This document shows, one piece after another, positions 31,982 through 42,695 of a stretch of 64,000 nucleotides of DNA. A model generated the notes under the pieces. The model worked only from the letters and a program-made list of their open reading frames with translations, made no database searches and was not told the DNA's origin. The translations under genes and the position numbers were made by a program. Where the stretch lies: NCBI GenBank assembly GCA_963767285.1, contig CAVYDJ010000002.1, forward strand, positions 868,001-932,000, given 5' to 3'. The stretch comes from WHSW01 sp963767285 (lineage in GTDB: Bacteria; Actinomycetota; Thermoleophilia; Solirubrobacterales; 70-9). Positions within the stretch are counted from its first letter, which is position 1. Each line of letters begins with the position of its first letter.

Positions 31982-33298
31982 ATGGCCGCCATGGACGAGG
32001 CCGCAGCGCGGGGGTTGATGGCGGAGGTCGCGCGCGACCTGGGACCCGCGACGATCCTCTGGCGCGGGGCCGGGTTCGGTGGCTCGGACGTCGATCTGCT
32101 CGCGCTGCCGGGCGCGGAGGCGCGGCTGACCGCGACGCTCGCCCGCGCCGGCCTGCGACCCGCGCTCAGCGACCCCGGCCACCTGATGTGGTCCGCGGCG
32201 GACGGCCCGGGGCTGCAGATCGACGTCCTCTCGGCCGGAAGCTGGCCCGCCTACTACCCGTCGCTCGACGGGGTGGCGGCGCGGGCGACCCGGACCGACG
32301 GGCTGCCGCCGGTCGCCTCCGCCGCCGATCAGCTGCTCATCGTCGCTGCCGAGGCGGTGGCCGCCCGCCCGCTGGCGAAGGTGCTGCGCCGCGCCCGCCC
32401 GCTGCTTGAGACCGCCGGGGCCCGCCGGCAACTCGACGAGGTGGCGAGCGCCGAGGGACTCGAAGCGCTGGCAGCGCTGATCGTCGATCCCGATCGGCTC
32501 GAGCGCCGCGCCCGCAAGGGGCGACTTCCCTACCCGGCGGCGGCGGCGGTTGCGATTCGCTCACCCGCGGCCCGCCGGGCGCTGCGCGAGCGGATCGCAG
32601 GGCGGGTTGACCGTACGCAGCGACGCGCGAACCACGGCGTGCTCGTCACCCTGAGCGGCATGGACGGAGCGGGGAAGTCGACGCTCACTGCCGCGATCCG
32701 CGCGCATCTGGAGGCGGCCGGCCTGCCGGCCCGTCACGAGATCGTCCGGATCGGGCGCGATACGGCGGCGCTCGACCGGATCGCCGCGCCGGTCAAGCGG
32801 GTGCTGCGGCGAGGCGAGCCGATCGCCGACCACCTGGCGGCGGGCGACGCCGGGAACGACACGGCCGACCGGGAGCCGGACCTGACGCCGCGCCGCGGGG
32901 TCGCTTGGATCTGGGCCGCGGTCGTCGCGGCCCAGAACGCGCTTCACTGCCGGGGGATCGCCCGCCGCCGACGGTACGAGAGCATCGTCGCCGACCGCTG
33001 GCTGGTCGACCACCTCATCGACTTCGAGTTCCGGTACGGGCGCCACGGGCTCGCCGACCGGATCCTGCGGACCGGCGTGCCGCGTCCGGACCTGGCGTTC
33101 CTGATCGAGATCGACGCCGCGACGTCCGCCCTGCGCAAGCCGGGCGACCAGGTGCCGGCCGTCCTTGCCCGGATGGAGGAGCGTTACCCGGTCCTCGCCG
33201 CCGAGTTCGGCCTGATCCAAGTCGACGGAACGGCGCCACGAGAGGAGGTCGAAGCGATCGTCTTGGCCATCGTTGATTCGCTGGTGGCAATGCGTTGA
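31982..33298 (+). CDS. Nucleotidyltransferase-like domain fused to thymidylate-kinase-like P-loop domain
   Basis: A 438-residue protein. The N-terminal half carries a nucleotidyltransferase-like signature: GFGGSDVDLL near residue 30 and LQIDVL near 81, giving the D-x-D and third acidic positions. The C-terminal half (from about 215) is a P-loop kinase of the thymidylate kinase type: SGMDGAGKST near 225, a lid-like Arg-rich region, and VADRWLVDHLIDFEFRYGRHG near 340. Proteins of this kind occur in polysaccharide loci; the substrate is unknown. The start could also be ATG 31991. The stop overlaps a dispersed repeat. Confidence 0.75.
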   Translation: MAAMDEAAARGLMAEVARDLGPATILWRGAGFGGSDVDLLALPGAEARLTATLARAGLRPALSDPGHLMWSAADGPGLQIDVLSAGSWPAYYPSLDGVAARATRTDGLPPVASAADQLLIVAAEAVAARPLAKVLRRARPLLETAGARRQLDEVASAEGLEALAALIVDPDRLERRARKGRLPYPAAAAVAIRSPAARRALRERIAGRVDRTQRRANHGVLVTLSGMDGAGKSTLTAAIRAHLEAAGLPARHEIVRIGRDTAALDRIAAPVKRVLRRGEPIADHLAAGDAGNDTADREPDLTPRRGVAWIWAAVVAAQNALHCRGIARRRRYESIVADRWLVDHLIDFEFRYGRHGLADRILRTGVPRPDLAFLIEIDAATSALRKPGDQVPAVLARMEERYPVLAAEFGLIQVDGTAPREEVEAIVLAIVDSLVAMR

Positions 33299-33327
33299 AT
33301 AACTCGCGCCACGTCCTCCGCTCCCGC
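33297..33327 (+). repeat. Dispersed repeat, copy 3 (kinase 3' end)
   Basis: Identical over 31 bp to the copy at 29290. A further piece, TCCGGGCGTGCG near 33380, matches the far end of other copies, so this copy appears split by the inserted hairpin segment at 33339-33359. Confidence 0.75.
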
Positions 33328-33338
33328 TCGAATCAATT

Positions 33339-33359
33339 GTCCGCGGCTACGCCGCGGAC
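33339..33359. terminator. Hairpin between convergent kinase and zwf genes
   Basis: GTCCGCGGC-TAC-GCCGCGGAC: a perfect 9-bp stem with a 3-nt loop, in the gap between convergent stops. It is a strong stem without a T-tract, probably a two-way terminator. Confidence 0.65.
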
Positions 33360-33410
33360 TTGTGGTTCTGCTCCCGCGTCCGGGCGTGCGCGGTCAACCC
33401 TGGGCGAGCT

Positions 33411-34802
33411 TTATTCCGGTAACCACGGGTTGCGCCAGCCGCCGTGGCCGTGCAGCATGTGGCTCGCCGACTCGGGACCCCACGAGCCGGGCTCGTACTC
33501 CTCGACCGGAGGCGGGTCGTCGAGCAGCGGCTGCACGATTCGCCAGGTCTGGTCGATCGCGTCGAAGTTGGGGAACAGCTGCGAGTCGCCGCGCAGCGCG
33601 TCGCGCAGCAGGCGCTCGTAGGGCTCTGGCTGATCGGAGTCCTGCTGCTCGAACAGCATGTCGAGGTGGACCCGGTGCAGCGCGTCCTCACCCGCCTTCT
33701 TCGCGATCAGGCAGAGCTCCGCGCCGGGCTCGGGCTTCACCCGCATGATCAGCTCGTCGGGGTCGGGGATCATTCGCCCCCCGATCCCCAGCCGCGGCGG
33801 GCGCTGGAAGACGATCCTGACCTCGGTCGCCTCGACCGGCATCGCCTTGCCGGCCCGGATGTAGAACGGGACGCCCGACCAGCGCCAGTTGTCGACCTCC
33901 AGCTTCAGGGCGACGAACGTCTCGGTCTCCGAGTCAGGCGCGACCCCCTCGATGTCGCGGTAGCCGCTGTACTGGCCGCGGACGTAGCGGCTCGGGTCGG
34001 CCTCGGGCATCGCGCGGAAGAGGTCACTCTTGCGGTCGCGGACGGCGTCCTCGTCCGCGGTCCCGGCGGACGGCGGCTCCATCGCCACCAGCCCCAGCAT
34101 CTGCAGCAGGTGGTTCTGGACCACGTCTCGGAGCGCCCCGACCGGGTCGTAGAAGCTGCCCCGGTCCTCGACCCCGAAGTCCTCGACCATCGTGATCCGC
34201 ACCGAGTCGACATACCGGCGGTTCCAGACCGGTTCGAGGATGGTGTTGGCGAACCGGAGGTAGAGGATGTCCATCACCGGCTCCTTGCCGAGGAAGTGGT
34301 CGATCCGGTAGATCTGCGACTCGTCGAGCACCTCGCGGAGCTCGCTGTTCAGCGCGCGGGCCGACTCGCGGTCGTGCCCGAACGGCTTCTCCAGCACGAC
34401 CCTGGCCCTCTCGGTCAGGCCGGCGGCGTGGAGGTTCTTGACCACCATCGCGAACAGTGACGGGGGGATCTCGAGGTAGAAGACGGCCTGCTCGAACTCG
34501 CCCATCTCGTCGGCCAGCCGTTGATACAGGCCGGGGTCGTCGAACTCGCCCTGGACGTATTCCAGACGGTCATCGAGCCGCTTGATCGCCTCCTCGTCGG
34601 GGTCGGGTACCTTCGCGGTGATCGCGTCGCGCGCGTGCCGGTCGAGCTCCTCCTCGCTCCACTTGTTGCGCGCGATCCCGACGATCTTTCGGCAGGTGAG
34701 GTCGCCGCGGCGCTCGAGCCGGTAGAGCGCCTCGAAGGTCATCTTTCGCGCCAGATCCCCGGTGATTCCGAAGATCACCAGGATGTCGGCCTCGGTCGCC
34801 AT
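33411..34802 (-). CDS. zwf: Glucose-6-phosphate dehydrogenase
   Basis: A 463-residue enzyme of the oxidative pentose phosphate pathway: glucose 6-phosphate + NAD(P)+ to 6-phosphogluconolactone. The dinucleotide motif FGITGDLARK is at residues 9-18. LEKPFGHD and the active-site RIDHFLGKEPV near 165-175 are conserved, and FYIRAGKAMP is near 320-329. ATG 34802 lies 8 nt downstream of a TAGTCT box on the minus strand. It is divergent from gnd across a 46-nt gap, so both promoters are packed together. Confidence 0.95.
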   Translation of the reverse strand: MATEADILVIFGITGDLARKMTFEALYRLERRGDLTCRKIVGIARNKWSEEELDRHARDAITAKVPDPDEEAIKRLDDRLEYVQGEFDDPGLYQRLADEMGEFEQAVFYLEIPPSLFAMVVKNLHAAGLTERARVVLEKPFGHDRESARALNSELREVLDESQIYRIDHFLGKEPVMDILYLRFANTILEPVWNRRYVDSVRITMVEDFGVEDRGSFYDPVGALRDVVQNHLLQMLGLVAMEPPSAGTADEDAVRDRKSDLFRAMPEADPSRYVRGQYSGYRDIEGVAPDSETETFVALKLEVDNWRWSGVPFYIRAGKAMPVEATEVRIVFQRPPRLGIGGRMIPDPDELIMRVKPEPGAELCLIAKKAGEDALHRVHLDMLFEQQDSDQPEPYERLLRDALRGDSQLFPNFDAIDQTWRIVQPLLDDPPPVEEYEPGSWGPESASHMLHGHGGWRNPWLPE

Positions 34803-34810
34803 GCAGGCGC

Positions 34811-34816
34811 AGACTA
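34811..34816 (-). promoter_or_regulatory. TAGTCT -10-like box of zwf (leaderless)
   Basis: A TANNNT box 8 nt before the zwf ATG at 34802. Confidence 0.4.
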
Positions 34817-34835
34817 TTCGCCGCGCCGACCCGCT

Positions 34836-34841
34836 TAGTAT
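34836..34841 (+). promoter_or_regulatory. TAGTAT -10-like box of gnd (leaderless)
   Basis: A TANNNT box 7 nt before the gnd ATG at 34849, 20 bp from the divergent zwf box. Confidence 0.45.
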
Positions 34842-34848
34842 CCGCGCC

Positions 34849-35865
34849 ATGCAGCTGGGCATGGTCGGACTCGGGCGGATGGGCGCCAACCTCGTGCGCC
34901 GGCTGATGCGCGACGGCCACGAATGCGTCGTCTTCGACGTCAACCCCGACGCGGTCGCGGAGCTCGCGGGCGAGGGTGCGACCGGCGGCGAGTCGCTCGA
35001 CGACTTCGTCGCCAAGCTCGAAAAGCCACGCGCGGTCTGGGTGATGGTCCCGGCCGGCGAGATCACGGAGACGACCGTCAACGAGCTCGCCGACCGCCTC
35101 GAGCCGGGCGACGCGATCATCGACGGCGGCAACTCCTATTACCGCGACGACATCCGCCGCTCGCAGGCGGCCGCGGAGAAGGGGATCGACTACATCGACT
35201 GCGGGACGAGCGGGGGCGTCTTCGGCCTCGACCGCGGTTACTGCCTGATGATCGGCGGCCCCGACGAGGCGGTACAGCGCCTCGACTCGATCTTCGCGAC
35301 GATCGCACCGGGCGTCGACTCGGCCGAGCGGACGCCGGGGCGAAGCGGCGATCCCTCGACGGCGGAGAACGGCTACCTGCACTGCGGGCCCAGCGGCGCC
35401 GGGCACTTCGTGAAGATGGTCCACAACGGGATCGAGTACGGCGTGATGGCCGCCTACGCCGAGGGCCTCAACATCCTCAAGAACGCCGACGCCGGCAAGC
35501 ACGCGCGTGAGGCCGACGCCGAGACCGCGCCGCTCACCGACCCCGAGTACTACCAGTACGAGCTCGACATTCCCGAGGTGGCCGAGGTGTGGCGCCGGGG
35601 CAGCGTGATCGGCTCCTGGCTGCTCGACCTGACCGCCGCGGCCCTGCAGGAATCGCCCGACCTGGCGGGCTTCGAGGGTCGCGTCTCGGACTCCGGCGAG
35701 GGCCGCTGGACGTCGATCGCGGCGATCGAGGAGGGGGTGCCGGCGCCGGTGCTGACGGAGGCCCTGTACTCGCGCTTCGCCAGCCGCGACCTCGACGACT
35801 TCGCCGACAAGGTGCTGTCGGCGATGCGCAAGCAGTTCGGCGGCCACGACGAGAAGCAGCACTAG
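34849..35865 (+). CDS. gnd: 6-phosphogluconate dehydrogenase, decarboxylating (short GndA type)
   Basis: A 338-residue enzyme converting 6-phosphogluconate to ribulose 5-phosphate and CO2 with NAD(P)H. The N-terminal GMVGLGRMGANL Rossmann motif is at residues 4-15. IDGGNSYYRDD, the CGTSGGVFGLDRGYCLMIGG block and GAGHFVKMVHNGIEYG (catalytic Lys/Asn) are conserved. Its length matches the short class, not the 470-residue class. It is followed in frame by the lactonase gene with only a 15-nt gap to its likely CTG start. Confidence 0.95.
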   Translation: MQLGMVGLGRMGANLVRRLMRDGHECVVFDVNPDAVAELAGEGATGGESLDDFVAKLEKPRAVWVMVPAGEITETTVNELADRLEPGDAIIDGGNSYYRDDIRRSQAAAEKGIDYIDCGTSGGVFGLDRGYCLMIGGPDEAVQRLDSIFATIAPGVDSAERTPGRSGDPSTAENGYLHCGPSGAGHFVKMVHNGIEYGVMAAYAEGLNILKNADAGKHAREADAETAPLTDPEYYQYELDIPEVAEVWRRGSVIGSWLLDLTAAALQESPDLAGFEGRVSDSGEGRWTSIAAIEEGVPAPVLTEALYSRFASRDLDDFADKVLSAMRKQFGGHDEKQH

Positions 35866-35880
35866 GGGGCGGGGGCCGCC

Positions 35881-36549
35881 CTGAGGGAGGAGCTTCTCCC
35901 CGACCCGGACGCCGCTGCCCGTCGCGGCGCCGAGCTGATCGCGGAGGCGGCCCGAGCCTCGATCGCTGATCGCGGTTCGTTCTCGCTCGCCGTCAGCGGC
36001 GGCCACGCGCCGTGGCTGATGTTCGAGCTGCTGGGCCAGTACAAGCTCGACTGGGCGCGAATCGCGCTGTTTCAGGTCGACGAGCGGATCGCTCCGGAGG
36101 GGGACGACGATCGCAACCTCACCCATCTGCGGAGGAGCCTGCCGCCAGACGCGCTGCCCAGCGTCCGGCCGATGCCCGTGGAGGCGGATGACCTGGACGC
36201 CGCCGCCGCGCAGTACGCGGACGAGCTGCCGGCGTCGCTCGACGTCGTCCATCTGGGCCTCGGTCCCGACGGGCACACCGCGTCGCTGATCCCCGGCGAC
36301 CCGGTGCTGGAGGTGCGCGACCGGCGCGTTGCACTGACGGGCGAATATCAGGGGCACAGGCGGATGACGCTGACGTACGCGGCGCTGGAGGCGGCCGGAA
36401 GCGTTCTGTGGCTGGTTACGGGGGAAGACAAGCGTGAGGCGCTCGCCAAGCTGCGGGCCGGCGACGAGTCGATACCCGCTGGCCGGCTACGCCCGCGTGA
36501 CGCGGTCCTCATCGCCAGCTCCGAATCGATCGCTCCGGCGGGCGCATAG
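35881..36549 (+). CDS. pgl: 6-phosphogluconolactonase (probable CTG start)
   Basis: It hydrolyses 6-phosphogluconolactone, linking zwf and gnd. The conserved motif FSLAVSGGHAP near residues 36-46 and GLGPDGHTASLIPG near 128-141 identify the family. The first standard start, ATG 36019, would delete the AVSGG substrate loop and 46 preceding residues, so translation must begin earlier. Between the gnd stop (in frame, 35863-35865) and 36019 there is no ATG, GTG or TTG. CTG 35881 (given here, 222 aa) is the best candidate. Confidence 0.85.
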   Translation: MREELLPDPDAAARRGAELIAEAARASIADRGSFSLAVSGGHAPWLMFELLGQYKLDWARIALFQVDERIAPEGDDDRNLTHLRRSLPPDALPSVRPMPVEADDLDAAAAQYADELPASLDVVHLGLGPDGHTASLIPGDPVLEVRDRRVALTGEYQGHRRMTLTYAALEAAGSVLWLVTGEDKREALAKLRAGDESIPAGRLRPRDAVLIASSESIAPAGA

Positions 36550-36574
36550 AGCCCGCGAGACCGATTGATTCGCG

Positions 36575-37219
36575 CTAGAGCGTGGTGTGCTCGACCTCGT
36601 CGCCGCGCGCGACGATGATGTCGGCGACCAGGGCGGGGGGGAAGAGGCCGTGGTCGGTCACACCCGGCGACGCCGAGAGGCGGGCCGCGAGCAGGATCGG
36701 GTCGCCCACCTCGCCGAAGTAGTCGGCGATCACGCCGCCGTCGGGCGAGGGTGCGGCGCCCTCGCGGATCACCGCGTCGTGCAGCTCGACCAGGGTCGCT
36801 TTGAGGCCGAAGCGCAGCAGCTCGAGCGGGATCGGGGCGTCGAGTTGCTCGACCGGCTTCGAGGAGTCCGCGATCACGACGAACCGGTCGGCCGCGGCGG
36901 CGACGATCTTCTCGCGCGTGTGGGCCCCGCCGCCGCCCTTGACGAGCCAGCCGTCCGGGGCGATCTGGTCCGCTCCGTCGATCGCGATGTCCAGCCGCTC
37001 GATCGTTTCGAACGCCTCGACGGGGATCCCGAGCTCTCGCGCCTGGTCCTCGGTCGCCACCGATGTGGCGACGCAGCGGATCCCCTCCAGGTTCCGCGCC
37101 GCGAGTGCCGGGAGCAGATGGGCGACCGTGGATCCGGTGCCGAGGCCGACGACCATCCCGTCGGCGACAAGCTCGGCGGCGGCCTCGGCGGCGAGGCGCT
37201 TCTCGTCGTCGGCGGCCAC
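36575..37219 (-). CDS. rpiA: Ribose-5-phosphate isomerase A
   Basis: A 214-residue enzyme interconverting ribose 5-phosphate and ribulose 5-phosphate. Motifs are GLGTGSTV near residues 25-32, IDGADQI near 81-87, LVKGGGGAHTREKI near 92-105 and the C-terminal GLFPPALVADIIV. I chose GTG 37219 because a longer start would overlap the divergent tkt gene. It sits among pentose phosphate genes but on the opposite strand. Confidence 0.92.
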   Translation of the reverse strand: MAADDEKRLAAEAAAELVADGMVVGLGTGSTVAHLLPALAARNLEGIRCVATSVATEDQARELGIPVEAFETIERLDIAIDGADQIAPDGWLVKGGGGAHTREKIVAAAADRFVVIADSSKPVEQLDAPIPLELLRFGLKATLVELHDAVIREGAAPSPDGGVIADYFGEVGDPILLAARLSASPGVTDHGLFPPALVADIIVARGDEVEHTTL

Positions 37220-37237
37220 GGCGGTATCTAACCTGAT

Positions 37238-37243
37238 TAGGCT
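37238..37243 (+). promoter_or_regulatory. TAGGCT -10-like box of tkt (leaderless)
   Basis: A TANNNT box 7 nt before ATG 37251, in the 31-nt gap to divergent rpiA. Confidence 0.4.
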
Positions 37244-37250
37244 GACGGTG

Positions 37251-39329
<2,079 letters not shown>

Positions 39330-40391
39330 ATGAAGCCCACCCAGCAACTGCACGACCTTGGCCAGAGCCTCTGGGTCGACAACATCACCCGCACGATGCT
39401 CGACGACGGCACGCTCGCCGGCTACATCGACGAGCTTTCCGTCACCGGGCTGACCTCGAACCCGACCATCTTCGACAAGGCGATCGGCGGCGGCTCGGCC
39501 TACGACGAGCAGATCGCCGAGCTCAGCGGCCAGGGGCTCGAGGGCGAGGACCTGTTCTTCGAGCTCGCGCTCACCGACCTGCGGCGCGCGGCGGAGCTGT
39601 TTCGGCCCGTCCACGAGCGCACCACGATCGACGGGCGGGTCTCGCTCGAGGTCTCGCCCCTGCTCGCCGACGACGCCGACGCCACGATCAAACAGGCCGC
39701 CGAGCTGTACGGACGCGCCGAGGAGAACTTCTTCATCAAGATCCCGGGCACCGAGGCTGGGCGCAAGGCGATCGAGGAGACGATCTTCGCCGGGATCCCG
39801 GTCAACGTCACGCTGCTGTTCTCGGCCGAGCACTACCTGGGCGCGGCGGATGCGTACATGCGCGGCCTCGAGCGCCGGGTCGAGGCGGGCCTGAACCCGG
39901 ACGTGGCCTCGGTTGCATCCCTGTTCATCAGCCGGTGGGATGCCGCGGTCACGGAGGAGGTCCCGGACGACCTGCGCAACCGGCTCGGGATCGCAATCGG
40001 CAAGCGGACCTACGCCGCCTACCGCGAGCTGCTCGACTCCAACCGGGCGATGCGGCTTCGCAACGAGGGCGCGAAGGCCCAGCGGCTGCTGTGGGCGAGC
40101 ACCGGGACGAAGGACCCCGATGCCTCCGACGTGCTCTACGTCGAGGGCCTCGCGGCGCCCTTCACCGTCAACACGATGCCCGAGAAGACGCTGCAGGCCG
40201 TCGCCGACCACGGCAACGTCGGCGACCCGCTCCCGATCGACGGCGGCGACGCATCCGAGACGCTGAAGGCGTTCAACGACGCCGGGATCGACACCGACGC
40301 GCTCGCCGTCCGCCTTCAGGAGGAGGGCAAGGAGTCGTTCAACAAGTCCTGGCGCGACATGATCGACACGGTCGCGAAGCAGCTCGCCTGA
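39330..40391 (+). CDS. tal: Transaldolase
   Basis: A 353-residue enzyme moving a three-carbon unit between sugar phosphates. The Schiff-base Lys is K137 (ENFFIKIPGT). Other landmarks are GLTSNPTIFDKAI near 36-48 and the metal-free class I fold; its length fits the actinobacterial TalB-like type. ATG 39330 directly follows the tkt stop, and pgi begins 2 nt after the tal stop. Confidence 0.95.
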   Translation: MKPTQQLHDLGQSLWVDNITRTMLDDGTLAGYIDELSVTGLTSNPTIFDKAIGGGSAYDEQIAELSGQGLEGEDLFFELALTDLRRAAELFRPVHERTTIDGRVSLEVSPLLADDADATIKQAAELYGRAEENFFIKIPGTEAGRKAIEETIFAGIPVNVTLLFSAEHYLGAADAYMRGLERRVEAGLNPDVASVASLFISRWDAAVTEEVPDDLRNRLGIAIGKRTYAAYRELLDSNRAMRLRNEGAKAQRLLWASTGTKDPDASDVLYVEGLAAPFTVNTMPEKTLQAVADHGNVGDPLPIDGGDASETLKAFNDAGIDTDALAVRLQEEGKESFNKSWRDMIDTVAKQLA

Positions 40392-40393
40392 GC

Positions 40394-41992
40394 ATGGGCG
40401 GCCTGCGCGACCGGTCCGGCTGGAAGGCGCTGGAGGCCCACCACTCGGAGCTGGCGCCGCGACACCTCCGCGAGCTGTTCGCGGCCGACCCGGACCGCGG
40501 GACGCGCCTGACGGCCGAGGCGGTGGGCCTGTACCTCGACTACTCGAAGAACCGGATCACCGACGAGACGCTCGCGCTGCTGGTGACGCTCGCCGGCGAG
40601 TGCGGGCTGGCGGAACGCCGCGAGGCGATGTTCCGCGGCGAGCACATCAACACGTCCGAGGACCGGGCCGTGTTGCACGTCGCGCTGCGGATGCCCCGGG
40701 AGCGCTCGCTGATCGTCGACGGCACCGACGTCGTCAAGCAGGTCCACGAGGTGCTCGACCGGATGGGCGCCTTCGCCGAGCGGATCCGCTCCGGCGAATG
40801 GCAGGGCCACACCGGCAAGCCGATCCGCAACGTGATCAACATCGGGATCGGCGGCTCGGACCTCGGCCCGGTGATGGCCTACGAGGCGCTGCGCCACTAC
40901 TCGCGCCGCGACATGACCTTCCGCTTCGTCTCCAACGTCGACGGCACGGACTTCGTCGAGGCGACCCGCGACCTCGACCCGGCGGAGACCCTGTTCATCG
41001 TCTGCTCGAAGACGTTCACGACCCTGGAGACGATGACCAACGCCCAGACTGCGCGCGAGTGGTCGCTGGCCGGGCTCGGCGGCGACGAGTCCGCGATCGC
41101 CAAGCACTTCGTGGCCGTCTCGACGAACGCCGACGGCGTCGCGGAGTTCGGAATCGACACCGACAACATGTTCGGCTTCTGGGAGTGGGTGGGAGGCCGC
41201 TACTCCATGGACTCGGCGATCGGCCTCTCGACGATGGTCGCGATCGGCCCCGAGGCGTTCGCCGAGATGCTGGCCGGCTTCCACGCCGTCGACGAGCACT
41301 TCCGCGAGGCGCCGACGGGCGAGAACCTGCCGGCCCTGATGGGCCTGCTGAACGTCTGGTACGGCGACTTCTTCGGCAGCCAGACGGTCGCCGTGCTGCC
41401 CTACGAGCAGTACCTCAAGCGCTTCCCGGCCTACCTGCAGCAGCTGACGATGGAGTCGAACGGCAAGCACGTGACGCTCGAGGGCGAGCCGGTGGACTAC
41501 GAGACCGGCGCCGTCTACTGGGGCGAGCCGGGGACCAACGGCCAGCACTCCTTCTACCAGCTGATCCACCAGGGGACGAAGCTGATCCCCTGCGACCTGA
41601 TCGGCTTCTATGAGCCGCTCAACCCGCTCGGCGACCACCACGACAAGCTGATCTCCAACGTCTTCGCGCAGGCCGAGGCGCTCGCGTTCGGGAAGGACGC
41701 GCCGCCGGGCGAGCCGTATCGGAACTTCGAGGGCAACCGCCCGACCAACGTGATCATGGCCCGGCGCCTCGACCCGCGCACGCTGGGGAGCCTGGTCGCC
41801 CTCTACGAGCACTCGGTCTTCACCCAGGGAACGATCTGGGACATCAACTCCTTCGACCAGTGGGGCGTCGAGCTGGGCAAGGTGCTGGCGAAGGCGATCA
41901 TTCCCGAGCTGCAGGGCGACGGCGACCTCGCCCACGACTCCTCCACCAACGAGCTGATCCGCCGCTACCGAGAGAACCGAACAAATGCCTGA
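40394..41992 (+). CDS. pgi: Glucose-6-phosphate isomerase
   Basis: A 532-residue enzyme interconverting glucose 6-phosphate and fructose 6-phosphate. Signatures are INIGIGGSDLGPVMAY near residues 152-167, VSNVDGTD, SKTFTTLETMTN (about 204-215) and GTNGQHSFYQLIHQGTKLIP near 383-402, with the catalytic His. The last five codons and the stop lie in a copy of the dispersed repeat, and the next gene overlaps it by 8 nt. Confidence 0.96.
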   Translation: MGGLRDRSGWKALEAHHSELAPRHLRELFAADPDRGTRLTAEAVGLYLDYSKNRITDETLALLVTLAGECGLAERREAMFRGEHINTSEDRAVLHVALRMPRERSLIVDGTDVVKQVHEVLDRMGAFAERIRSGEWQGHTGKPIRNVINIGIGGSDLGPVMAYEALRHYSRRDMTFRFVSNVDGTDFVEATRDLDPAETLFIVCSKTFTTLETMTNAQTAREWSLAGLGGDESAIAKHFVAVSTNADGVAEFGIDTDNMFGFWEWVGGRYSMDSAIGLSTMVAIGPEAFAEMLAGFHAVDEHFREAPTGENLPALMGLLNVWYGDFFGSQTVAVLPYEQYLKRFPAYLQQLTMESNGKHVTLEGEPVDYETGAVYWGEPGTNGQHSFYQLIHQGTKLIPCDLIGFYEPLNPLGDHHDKLISNVFAQAEALAFGKDAPPGEPYRNFEGNRPTNVIMARRLDPRTLGSLVALYEHSVFTQGTIWDINSFDQWGVELGKVLAKAIIPELQGDGDLAHDSSTNELIRRYRENRTNA

Positions 41993-42030
41993 CGGCTCCT
42001 CCGCTTCGCGTCCGGGGCCGACAGGGCCGG
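41979..42030 (+). repeat. Dispersed repeat, copy 4 (pgi end / HAD start)
   Basis: It starts GAACAAATGCCTGACGGCTC and continues through CCGCTTCGCGTCCGGGG. Inner hairpin CGC-TTC-GCG; outer arms CCTG-A-CGGC / GCCG-A-CAGG. It contains both the pgi stop and the ATG of the HAD gene. Confidence 0.85.
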
Positions 42031-42695
42031 TGGCAGCTTTGTTGTTCGATATCGACGGGACGCTGATCAGTACCGGGGGCGCCTCGGACCGAGCCTGGCA
42101 CCGGGCCTTCCTGGAGTTGCAGGAGGTCGAGGTCAACGTCCCCGACTACACGGGCAAGGGGATCCCCGACCCGGCCGTCGGCCTGGCCTGCTTTCGCGGC
42201 GCGATCGGCCGCGAGCCGGAGCCGGCGGAGATGAAGGCGCTCATGGCGCTCCGCGAGAAGTACCTGGTCGAGGAGGTGGAGACCTCCCCCGGCTACCGCG
42301 TGATGCCGGGCGCGGTCGAGACGCTCGAGCGCCTCACAGCCGAGGGCCGGCTGGTCGGCCTGATCACCGGCAACACGGAGCAGGCCGCGCACACGAAGCT
42401 CGCCCGCGCCGATCTCAACCGCTTCTTCGCCTTTGGCGGCTACGGCTCCGACGCAAACGAGCGCGTCGACGTCTGCCGCAAGGCTCTGGACCGAGCCGAG
42501 GAGGCGGCCGGGGGCGAGCTCGAACGCAGCGGCTCGATCGCGACCGGCGACACGCCGAGGGACGTCGAGGCCGGACACGGCGCCGGGATCCGGGTCGTCG
42601 GCGTCGCGACGGGCGAGTACTCGGTCGAGCAGCTGAGCGAGGCTGGCGCCGACTGGGTGGTCGCGAGCCTTGCCGATGGTCCGCTTCCTTTCTAG
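41985..42695 (+). CDS. HAD family phosphatase (phosphoglycolate phosphatase-like)
   Basis: A 236-residue haloacid dehalogenase hydrolase. Motif I FDIDGTL is near residues 21-27, motif II region GLITGNTEQAA near 125-135, and motif IV near GDTPRDVEAG (about 186). A helical cap lies between motifs I and II, as in Gph-like enzymes. The first 14 residues (MPDGSSASRPGPTG) are encoded by the dispersed repeat; the same peptide, MPAGSSASRPGPAG, can be read from the copy at 59692. The substrate is unknown; sugar phosphate or phosphoglycolate is likely. Confidence 0.88.
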   Translation: MPDGSSASRPGPTGPVAALLFDIDGTLISTGGASDRAWHRAFLELQEVEVNVPDYTGKGIPDPAVGLACFRGAIGREPEPAEMKALMALREKYLVEEVETSPGYRVMPGAVETLERLTAEGRLVGLITGNTEQAAHTKLARADLNRFFAFGGYGSDANERVDVCRKALDRAEEAAGGELERSGSIATGDTPRDVEAGHGAGIRVVGVATGEYSVEQLSEAGADWVVASLADGPLPF

